DNA from: Flavobacteriaceae bacterium
GTDB taxonomy: Bacteria; Bacteroidota; Bacteroidia; Flavobacteriales; Flavobacteriaceae
NCBI GenBank assembly: GCA_947457615.1
Contig: CANGWK010000024.1
Span: forward strand, 1-53,010
Reading direction: 5' to 3'
DNA: 53,010 nucleotides
The notes below the pieces were generated by a model that had not been told where the DNA came from, made no database searches, and was given only the letters and a program-made list of their open reading frames with translations. This document shows positions 26,752 through 34,005 of the stretch, piece after piece. Numbering within the stretch: position 1 is the stretch's first letter; every line of letters starts with the position of its first letter. Both the position numbers and the translations under genes were made by a program.

Positions 26752-26773
26752 AATTTTGAAATTGAATTTTAAA

Positions 26774-28114
26774 ATGAATTTAAACCAAATACATAACGTC
26801 TATTTCATAGGAATTGGAGGCATCGGAATGAGTGCCTTGGCTCGCTATTTCCAAAACATAGGTAAAAATGTTTCTGGTTACGACAAAACGCCAACCATGC
26901 TAACGGATGAATTAGTTTCTGGCGGAATGGATATTCATTTTGAGGATTCCATTAGCGCAATTCCAAAGGAATTTTATGTTGAAAATACGCTTGTAATTGT
27001 TACCCCTGCAGTACCGGTTTCACATTCTGAATGGAACTATTTCGTGGAACGAGATTATGTAATAAAAAAACGTGCAGAAGTTCTTGGTTTAATCACTAAA
27101 GACACATTTTGTTTTGCTGTGGCAGGTACCCACGGAAAAACCACAACGTCTAGTATTCTTGGACATATATTATATGAGAGTGGTGCGGATGTAACTGCTT
27201 TCCTTGGCGGAATTGTAGAAAACTATAATTCTAATTTAATTGGAAGTGGCAAAACCGTTACCGTGGTTGAAGCCGATGAATTTGATCGTTCCTTCTTGCA
27301 TTTATATCCAAACATTGCCTGTGTAACTTCAATGGATGCCGATCATTTAGACATCTACGGAGATAAAGATGCCTTGGAAAATTCGTTTAGAGAATTTGCT
27401 GACAAAGTAACGGATAAAACCAAGATGTTCGTCCCGAAAGGATTGGATTTAGAGGGATTGACTATTGCAATAAACGAGGACGCAATTTATAAAGCTTTTA
27501 ATATTAGAATTGAAAACAGCAGTTATGTTTTTGATGTACATACACCTAAAGAAACGATTACAAATATAGCTTTTGGTTTACCAGGGCACCACAATTTAAT
27601 GAATGCTTTAATGGCTTTTGCAATGGCAAAGACTTATGGTACTTCTTCGGAATCTATCGTAAAAGCTTTGGCTTCGTTTAAAGGAGTGCAACGTCGATTT
27701 TCGTATCAAATAAAATCAGAAAATTTAGTTTATATAGATGATTATGCGCACCATCCTACCGAAATAAATGCAGTAAACCAGGCAGTTCGAGAATTGTATC
27801 CCAACCAAATTGTAGTTGCAATTTTTCAACCTCATTTATTTAGTAGAACCAAAGATTTTGCTGACGATTTTGCCAAAAGTTTATCTCAATTTGATGAAGT
27901 AGTATTATTGGATATATATCCAGCACGGGAACTACCAATAGAAGGAATTACCTCTTCTTGGTTGCTAGAAAAAATGACTAACGAGAATAAAAAATTAGTT
28001 TCTAAAGTTGATTTAATTCCGACCATTTTAGAATCTGATGCAACAGTGATTGTTACTATAGGAGCAGGAGACATAGGCGAATTAGTTCCATCCATTAAAA
28101 CAGCGTTATCATGA
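26774..28114 (+). CDS. murC: UDP-MurNAc:L-alanine ligase
   Basis: MurC attaches the first amino acid of the stem peptide. The 446-residue protein begins MNLNQIHNVYFIGIGGIGMSA with the UDP-binding glycine loop, followed by the ATP loop G118-THGKTTT, EADEFDRSFL, and the C-terminal YIDDYAHHPTEI motif. I chose ATG 26774; a TTG at 26756 would add residues encoded by the repeat. The stop overlaps the ftsQ start (ATGA), so the two are coupled. Confidence 0.96.
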   Translation: MNLNQIHNVYFIGIGGIGMSALARYFQNIGKNVSGYDKTPTMLTDELVSGGMDIHFEDSISAIPKEFYVENTLVIVTPAVPVSHSEWNYFVERDYVIKKRAEVLGLITKDTFCFAVAGTHGKTTTSSILGHILYESGADVTAFLGGIVENYNSNLIGSGKTVTVVEADEFDRSFLHLYPNIACVTSMDADHLDIYGDKDALENSFREFADKVTDKTKMFVPKGLDLEGLTIAINEDAIYKAFNIRIENSSYVFDVHTPKETITNIAFGLPGHHNLMNALMAFAMAKTYGTSSESIVKALASFKGVQRRFSYQIKSENLVYIDDYAHHPTEINAVNQAVRELYPNQIVVAIFQPHLFSRTKDFADDFAKSLSQFDEVVLLDIYPARELPIEGITSSWLLEKMTNENKKLVSKVDLIPTILESDATVIVTIGAGDIGELVPSIKTALS

Positions 28115-28833
28115 AATTTATAAATTGGATAAACATACGGCTGGTGCTTATGATGGCCATATTGGTGATCTTATATTCCTTTACATCTAATAGGAATGCG
28201 CATCGAAAAATAACTAAATCGGAAGTAATTTTTGTTGGAAAAAACGAGAATTTTATAGATGCAAAAACGGTTAATAAATTGTTAATAGAAAATAAACAAG
28301 GTTTGCAAAGTATATCAAAATCGGACTTAAATTTGAACAAATTGGAAAAATCCATCAACAAAAATCCTATGGTTGAAAAAGCACAGGTTTTTGTGAGTGT
28401 TAATGGTGTGGTAAAAGCATTGGTAAAAGAGAAGAAACCAATAGCAAGAGTGTTTAACGATGAAAGCACTTATTATATAGATTATCAAGGTAATACAATG
28501 CCGTTATCGGATATTAATACGGCAAGAGTTCCATTGGTTATAGGTACTATTAGCACCAAAAACAGGAAGCAATTAACCGAGGTTTTGAAGTTAATTTATG
28601 ATGATCCTTTTTTGAAAAAGAACATTATCGGATTAGAGTTGGACGCCAATGAAGACTTGCAAATGACGAACAGGAATTATAATTTTCAAATTGAATTCGG
28701 AAAGATGGTTCATATTGATAAGAAATTTAAAAATTACAAAGCATTTTTTCAGAAAGCAGTTTTAGATAGTACATTAAATAAATACAAGAAAATAAATTTG
28801 AGATTCAACCACCAAGTTGTTTGTTCAAAATAA
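28111..28833 (+). CDS. ftsQ: Cell division protein FtsQ
   Basis: FtsQ is a bitopic divisome protein that recruits FtsL/FtsB. The 240-residue product has a short cytoplasmic tail, one membrane helix (about 9-25, IRLVLMMAILVILYSFT), a POTRA-like segment (about 36-105, including FVGKNENFIDAKTVNKLL and EKSINKNPMVEKAQVFV), and a beta-rich C-terminal domain ending in FNHQVVCSK. Four-base overlap with murC and position before ftsA support the call; the sequence itself is divergent from proteobacterial FtsQ. Confidence 0.9.
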   Translation: MKFINWINIRLVLMMAILVILYSFTSNRNAHRKITKSEVIFVGKNENFIDAKTVNKLLIENKQGLQSISKSDLNLNKLEKSINKNPMVEKAQVFVSVNGVVKALVKEKKPIARVFNDESTYYIDYQGNTMPLSDINTARVPLVIGTISTKNRKQLTEVLKLIYDDPFLKKNIIGLELDANEDLQMTNRNYNFQIEFGKMVHIDKKFKNYKAFFQKAVLDSTLNKYKKINLRFNHQVVCSK

Positions 28834-28886
28834 AAAAAAACAAAACTCAGTAAATTAGGCTTTAATAAGGCAAATTAGGTCACGAT

Positions 28887-30290
28887 ATGGAGAATAGAGA
28901 TAACATTGCGGTAGGTTTAGATATTGGAACTACGAAAATCGTAGCAATGATTGGTAAGAAAAACGAGTACGGCAAACTTGAAATTTTAGGCATAGGAAAA
29001 GCTAAAAGTTTGGGAGTGGCTAGGGGAGTGGTAAATAACATCACACAAACTATTCAATCCATACAACAAGCGGTTACAGAAGCACAAGAAAATTCAGGTT
29101 ACAAAATTAACGATGTGGTGGTAGGAATTGCAGGACAACACATTAGAAGTATTCAACATACTGATTACATCAGCAGAAGCAATTCGGATGAAGTAATTAC
29201 AGAACAAGACATTCAATTTTTAATTGATCAAGTAAATAAATTGGCCATGTTGCCGGGAGAAGAGATTATTCATGTTTTGCCGCAAGAATATAAAATCGAC
29301 GGTCAATCGGAAATTAAGGAACCTATTGGGATGTATGGTTCTAGACTGGAAGCTACTTTTCATGTAGTAGTTGGGCAGGCTTCTTCTATAAGAAATATTG
29401 TGAAATGTGTTCAGAGTACCGGTATTGAATTATCTGGGTTAACTCTTGAGCCACTAGCTTCAGCAGATGCAGTATTGAGTCAAGAAGAAAAAGAAGCAGG
29501 GGTTGCATTAATAGATATAGGTGGAGGTACTACCGATTTGGCAATTTTTAAAGATGGAATAATTAGACACACTGCTGTAGTTCCTTTTGGTGGAAATGTA
29601 ATTACAGAGGATATCAAACAAGGTTGTTCTATAATTGAGAAGCAAGCAGAATTACTTAAAATGAAATTTGGTTCGGCTTGGCCAGGAGAAAATAAAGATA
29701 ACGAAATAGTTTCTATTCCAGGGTTAAGAGGTAGAGAGCCTAAGGAGATATCTTTAAAAAACCTATCTAAAATAATTCATGCTCGTGTAGTGGAAATTAT
29801 TGAACAAGTATTTGCAGAAATAAAAGCATACGGTCATGACGAGCCCAAAAAGAAATTAATTGCTGGAATTGTTTTAACGGGAGGTGGCGCTCAATTACAA
29901 CACATCAAGCAACTGGTAGAATATATCACTGGGATGGATACAAGAATTGGATATCCGAATGAACACTTAGCAGGAAACTCTAATGTAGATATATCTAGTC
30001 CACTATTTGCAACTGCAGTTGGATTAGTAATGAAAAGTATTACTAACAATACCCAAAGTGCAACTATAGAAGAAGCAATAGTTGAAGAAGCGCCTATTAG
30101 AACAAATGTTGTTAGAACCTCACAGCCTATTTCAATACAAGAGAAGGAAGAAATTGAAATACCAGTAGCAGAAATAGAAAAGGAAGTTGTTAAGGAAAAA
30201 GTTAAAAAACCAAAAGATCCTGAAATTAATGAAACTTTTATGGACAAGATTTTAGGAAAAGTAAAAGAATTTTTAGACAACGCAGAGTAG
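28887..30290 (+). CDS. ftsA: Cell division protein FtsA
   Basis: FtsA is an actin-like ATPase that tethers FtsZ to the membrane. The 467-residue protein starts with the phosphate-1 loop GLDIGTTKI, contains domain 1C, the phosphate-2 loop LIDIGGGTTDLAIF, and the adenosine motif GIVLTGGGAQL. After about residue 390 comes an acidic/Val-rich linker, and the last 20 residues (INETFMDKILGKVKEFLDN) form an amphipathic helix that would be the membrane anchor. It lies between ftsQ and ftsZ. Confidence 0.96.
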   Translation: MENRDNIAVGLDIGTTKIVAMIGKKNEYGKLEILGIGKAKSLGVARGVVNNITQTIQSIQQAVTEAQENSGYKINDVVVGIAGQHIRSIQHTDYISRSNSDEVITEQDIQFLIDQVNKLAMLPGEEIIHVLPQEYKIDGQSEIKEPIGMYGSRLEATFHVVVGQASSIRNIVKCVQSTGIELSGLTLEPLASADAVLSQEEKEAGVALIDIGGGTTDLAIFKDGIIRHTAVVPFGGNVITEDIKQGCSIIEKQAELLKMKFGSAWPGENKDNEIVSIPGLRGREPKEISLKNLSKIIHARVVEIIEQVFAEIKAYGHDEPKKKLIAGIVLTGGGAQLQHIKQLVEYITGMDTRIGYPNEHLAGNSNVDISSPLFATAVGLVMKSITNNTQSATIEEAIVEEAPIRTNVVRTSQPISIQEKEEIEIPVAEIEKEVVKEKVKKPKDPEINETFMDKILGKVKEFLDNAE

Positions 30291-30339
30291 AACATATATA
30301 GAATAAAATAAGAAAAGATAAATTAACCCCCAAAATAGT

Positions 30340-32268
30340 ATGATGAGCAACTCAGAATTTGGAAGTATATCATTTGATTTACCAAGAAATCAATCAAATG
30401 TGATTAAAGTAATAGGTGTTGGAGGCGGCGGAAGTAACGCAATCAACCACATGTTCAGACAAGGAATTAATGGTGTAGATTTTATTGTTTGCAACACCGA
30501 TTCGCAAGCATTACAAAATAGCCCAGTGCCTAATAAAATTCAGTTAGGGGTTCACCTTACGGAAGGATTAGGTGCAGGAGCAAATCCAGATGTTGGACAA
30601 CAATCTGCAATAGAAAGTGTTGGCGACATTGAAAAAATGCTTGACACTAACACCAAGATGGTTTTTATTACCGCAGGAATGGGTGGTGGAACAGGAACCG
30701 GTGCTGCGCCAGTAATTGCTCAATTGGCCAAAGAAAGAGATATTCTTACCGTTGGAATTGTAACTTTACCTTTCTCTTTTGAAGGAAAAGTGCGTCAAGA
30801 TCAAGCAAGAATAGGAATTGAAAAATTGCGCAAGCATGTAGATTCTTTAATTGTGATCAATAATAATAAATTGAGAGAAGTTTATGGAAATCTAGGCTTC
30901 AAGGCTGGATTCTCTAAAGCAGATGAAGTGTTAGCAACTGCCTCAAGAGGAATTGCTGAAGTAATTACACACCACTATACTCAAAATATCGACTTAAGAG
31001 ATGTGAAAACGGTTCTGTTTAATAGCGGAACTGCAATTATGGGATCTTCAAACTCATCAGGAGATAACCGTGCTAAAGAAGGTATTGTTGCAGCTTTAGA
31101 TTCGCCATTATTAGATGATAATAAAATCACAGGTGCCAAAAACGTATTGTTGCTTATCGTTTCTGGAACCAACGAGATTACTATGGATGAAATTGCTGAG
31201 ATTAACGAGCACATTCAAGCAGAAGCTGGAAACAATGCTAATATAATTATGGGTGTTGGTGAAGACGAAAGTTTGGGAGATTCTATTGCAGTTACTATAA
31301 TCGCTACTGGATTTAATGTAGAACAACAAGAAGGAATAATCAATAACGAACCTAAAAAAATCATCCTTCAATTAGAGGAAGATCAAAAAATGGTTCACGA
31401 CTTAACTCAAAAACAAGTTGCAACTTTTCAATCAATAATTGAAACTCCAGCGGAAAACAAAGAAGAGAAAATTATTTTCGAATTAATAGAAGATGAAGTT
31501 AAAGAGGAACCTGTTGTTGCAAAAGTAGAAAGTGACCTAGTTGCTATGAACGAGTTCATTCGCAATTTGGATGTTACTTTTGAAATAGTATCTCCTATTA
31601 AAGATATCGAATACCAATTTACGAATCCAATAATTAATGAAATTGAGGTAATTGAGCCAAAAGCTGTTTTTAAAGAAGACGAGCAAATTACTTTTTCTTT
31701 TGATTTGCCAATTGCTAAACCAGTTGAAACGAATCAAGAAGAAAAAATATTTTTCAATTTATCTTCCGAAACAAATAGTATTGTAGTTAATGAACCAATA
31801 GAATTTGTGCCGGTAACTGAGTTGAATGAAAATGGTATCATTAAGTATTCTCTTGAAGAATATATGGAAATTGAGAACGATTTATTAGACACTAAATCTG
31901 CTGAAAAGACTCAAGAAACTATAGAAGAGTCATTAAATTTCACCATGAAAGTTGCAGAGGTAAACAAACCAACTTATGCTACCCATTCAGTTGAAGATAT
32001 TTCTCCTATGGAAATGACAATCGAAGAAACTTTAAAGCTTCGAGCAGATGAAAGAAGAAGAAAGTTAAAAGATTTTAATTACAAATTTCACAACAATCCA
32101 TCTCGTGTAGATGAGTTAGAAAAAGAACCAGCTTACAAAAGAATTGGTCTTGATTTAAATGAAAACACCAATTACAATGCCAATTCTAGAATGTCTTTAG
32201 GAACCGATAGCAACGATGATATTCAATTGCGATCTAATAATTCCTTTTTACATGATAACGTAGATTAA
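30340..32268 (+). CDS. ftsZ: Cell division protein FtsZ with long C-terminal tail
   Basis: FtsZ is the tubulin-like GTPase that forms the Z ring. Residues about 20-330 hold the GTPase and activation domains: GVGGGGSNAINHM, the tubulin signature G115-GGTGTG121, FNSG, and the T7 segment. After about 330 a tail of roughly 310 residues follows, far longer than the about 60-residue linker of E. coli. It is Glu/Ile/Val/Pro-rich with a Lys/Arg-rich helix (LRADERRRKLKDFNYKF) near 570 and the end LRSNNSFLHDNVD, which may be the partner-binding peptide. Starts at 30340 and 30343 are both possible. Confidence 0.97.
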   Translation: MMSNSEFGSISFDLPRNQSNVIKVIGVGGGGSNAINHMFRQGINGVDFIVCNTDSQALQNSPVPNKIQLGVHLTEGLGAGANPDVGQQSAIESVGDIEKMLDTNTKMVFITAGMGGGTGTGAAPVIAQLAKERDILTVGIVTLPFSFEGKVRQDQARIGIEKLRKHVDSLIVINNNKLREVYGNLGFKAGFSKADEVLATASRGIAEVITHHYTQNIDLRDVKTVLFNSGTAIMGSSNSSGDNRAKEGIVAALDSPLLDDNKITGAKNVLLLIVSGTNEITMDEIAEINEHIQAEAGNNANIIMGVGEDESLGDSIAVTIIATGFNVEQQEGIINNEPKKIILQLEEDQKMVHDLTQKQVATFQSIIETPAENKEEKIIFELIEDEVKEEPVVAKVESDLVAMNEFIRNLDVTFEIVSPIKDIEYQFTNPIINEIEVIEPKAVFKEDEQITFSFDLPIAKPVETNQEEKIFFNLSSETNSIVVNEPIEFVPVTELNENGIIKYSLEEYMEIENDLLDTKSAEKTQETIEESLNFTMKVAEVNKPTYATHSVEDISPMEMTIEETLKLRADERRRKLKDFNYKFHNNPSRVDELEKEPAYKRIGLDLNENTNYNANSRMSLGTDSNDDIQLRSNNSFLHDNVD

Positions 32269-32291
32269 AACCAAATAAAAAAACAAAGACT

Positions 32292-32741
32292 ATGAGTTTA
32301 TCTGTAATGATAATGGAGGAGATTAAAAATGCTATGAGGTCTAAAGATACAATTGCGCTTGAAGCACTGCGTGCTATTAAGTCAGAATTGTTACTAGCTC
32401 AAACAGCAACGGGAACAAAAGCAGATATAACAGAAGACGAAGAAATTAAAATATTACAGCGATTAGTAAAAATGAGAAAAGACAGTGCCTCTATCTTTAC
32501 TACTCAAAATCGACCGGATTTAGCGGAGCCAGAATTAGCGCAAATTGCAGTAATAGAAAAATTTCTCCCCATTCAATTATCGGAAGAAGAAGTAGAAGCA
32601 ATTGTTGCTAAAATAATAGCTGACACTGGGGCGAATGGAATTGCGTCTATGGGAAAAGTTATGGGATTAGCAGCTGCACAAATTGGAGGTCAAGCGGAAG
32701 GCAAAACAATTTCAGCCATTGTGAAAAAGTTGTTGGTTTAA
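32292..32741 (+). CDS. GatB/YqeY domain protein
   Basis: A 149-residue protein of the YqeY family: two helical parts, with LEALRAIKSELLLAQ and EEIKILQRLVKMRKDS in the first and a C-terminal GatB-tail-like domain (FLPIQLSEEEVEAIV..., GKVMG). The related domain in GatB contacts tRNA, but free-standing YqeY proteins have no settled function. It follows ftsZ by 23 bases and probably belongs to the same transcript, being the last gene of the cluster. Confidence 0.9.
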   Translation: MSLSVMIMEEIKNAMRSKDTIALEALRAIKSELLLAQTATGTKADITEDEEIKILQRLVKMRKDSASIFTTQNRPDLAEPELAQIAVIEKFLPIQLSEEEVEAIVAKIIADTGANGIASMGKVMGLAAAQIGGQAEGKTISAIVKKLLV

Positions 32742-32780
32742 GTCTTGGATTTTTGGTCATAGTGAAAATGTTTAAGTAAA

Positions 32781-32880
32781 GAGGTTTCGGGTTCAGTTCA
32801 GGTGAATAGGTTTTTCAAATTATCATACCTTACACCTCAGACCATAAACCTCAAACCCTACACCTCAAACCTTACACCTC
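32781..32880 (+). repeat. 14-bp word repeats in inverted orientation upstream of tRNA-Arg
   Basis: The right part has three full 14-bp units (AGACCATAAACCTC, AAACCCTACACCTC, AAACCTTACACCTC at 32839, 32853 and 32867) after a partial one at 32828. The left part 32781-32808 carries related words on the other strand (GAGGTTTCGGGTTC). Upstream, GTCTTGGATTTTTGGT at 32742-32757 is identical to 24068-24083 before ftsW. Downstream, ATTCATAA words run up to the tRNA. Confidence 0.7.
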
Positions 32881-32918
32881 ATTCATAACTAATAATTCAT
32901 AATTCATAATTAATTTCG

Positions 32919-32992
32919 GGCTGCGTAGTTCAACTGGATAGAATATCAGATTTCGGCTCTGAGGGTTGGGGGTTCGAATCCCTTCGCGGTCA
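32919..32992 (+). tRNA. tRNA-Arg, anticodon TCG
   Basis: The 74-base sequence folds as a full cloverleaf: acceptor GGCTGCG / CGCGGTC with two G-T pairs, D stem GTTC / GAAT with GG in the loop, anticodon stem TCAGA / TCTGA around loop TTTCGGC (anticodon TCG), five-base variable loop, and T stem closing TTCGAAT. The discriminator is A; the CCA end is not encoded. It reads CGA codons and probably other CGN. Confidence 0.93.
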
Positions 32993-33393
32993 CTATAGGA
33001 AATTTAAATCTTTATTTTTTAAATAGAAATAAATATCTTTTTTAGAATTTTGACACGATTTTCTTAAATTTTAAACATTTTATAATTATTATTAAATTAA
33101 CTTTAAATTTACCTACGATTATTATTGATTAATGCGGAATTCCTTAGTATTTAACATTAAAATTTTACTATTTAACTGTTTTTATGCTATTTTTTAACAG
33201 ATGCACTTTTATTATTGAAAATAACTCCCTTTTTCCTAGCATCAACTTCAATTTTTCCGACTAAATGCGTTTTATTGCAGTTTAAAGATTTCATTACATT
33301 ATTTTAACAAAATTTTAACATAATTAAATGTTAGAATTTGCCGTTACTCTTCTATTTTTGAAATCTAAACTCTATTGTAAAACCTACAATTTA
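32993..33393. other. AT-rich spacer between tRNA-Arg and the giant gene region
   Basis: About 400 bases of AT-rich sequence with no convincing gene. A TATTTTTG at 33353-33360 fits the -7 consensus and could start transcription of the downstream small ORF and the giant gene. No strong hairpin is seen. Confidence 0.5.
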
Positions 33394-33783
33394 ATGATAA
33401 TTTCACTAAAAAAATTGTTGTTTAGGTCTGTTAAAAAAACACCTAAAGTCAATGATACGGCTTCGACAGCTATTGTCAAAAATTCTATCACTACTGTTAA
33501 AACAGCTAGTGAAAATTCCTTTTTATTGGTTTTAAAACCAACTTTTTCAGAATCTTTTTTTGGAATTTTCCAAAAAAAGAACAATTCTCTTTTTAAGCTT
33601 ATTGAGCTTGGCCATTACCAACGTTTTAAAACTACAACACTTGGTGTTTTAGCTTTAGGACTTTTCTTTGTCGTCGTCCAGGTACGAGACAGGGGTGGGC
33701 ATGGAAGCTCTATTATAAGGAAGAATGGAGATTATGATTCTTTTCAGGCGAAACGCCTTCTAGATATAAATAGTAATGATTAA
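33394..33783 (+). CDS. Doubtful small membrane protein upstream of the giant gene
   Basis: A possible 129-residue product (start ATG 33394; an in-frame ATG at 33328 lies before the likely promoter element). It has a basic start (SLKKLLFRSVKKT), a Ser/Thr/Val middle, one hydrophobic segment (TTTLGVLALGLFFVVVQV) and a basic C-terminal tail. I do not recognise it. Its layout (basic start, long lead, Phe-Lys, then a hydrophobic stretch) resembles the leader of the following giant protein, and only 15 bases separate its stop from that ATG. It could be a real co-transcribed membrane protein, a remnant of a duplicated leader, or chance. Confidence 0.35.
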   Translation: MIISLKKLLFRSVKKTPKVNDTASTAIVKNSITTVKTASENSFLLVLKPTFSESFFGIFQKKNNSLFKLIELGHYQRFKTTTLGVLALGLFFVVVQVRDRGGHGSSIIRKNGDYDSFQAKRLLDINSND

Positions 33784-33798
33784 AATTAAAATTAAATT

Positions 33799-34005
33799 AT
33801 GAAACAAATTTATTTAACTAAAAAAATTAATGAAATAGTATCTACAATACTAATTTTATTAGGATTAAAGAAAGAAAGTATTGGTCTTACAACCTCAAGT
33901 ACAAGTAAGTCATTGATCAATTTTGACTCCCGAAATTCCTTCGGGCTTTATTCGTTTAAAGCTGCGTTGGTTTTCTTGTTCTTTATGTCAATTGGCGCCA
34001 ATGCG
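33799..34005 (+). other. Extended leader and signal peptide of the giant protein
   Basis: The hydrophobic core (AALVFLFFMSIG, residues 55-66) and the cleavage site ANA-Q (69/70) are typical for Sec export, but 54 residues precede them, with a separate amphipathic stretch (INEIVSTILILLGLKK). Usual signal peptides have one to five residues before the core. No other ATG lies between 33799 and the core. Confidence 0.7.

Noticed and set aside
26756..26773. TTG start adding six residues to MurC
   Set aside because: The extra codons belong to the upstream word repeat; MNLNQIHNVYF is the usual beginning.
32839..32880. 14-bp direct repeats as a CRISPR array
   Set aside because: The units touch one another without spacers and no cas genes are present.
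32919..32992. tRNA-Arg as an integration site for a mobile island carrying the giant gene
   Set aside because: No integrase and no second copy of the tRNA 3' end were seen in the window; it remains possible beyond the edge, but there is no support.
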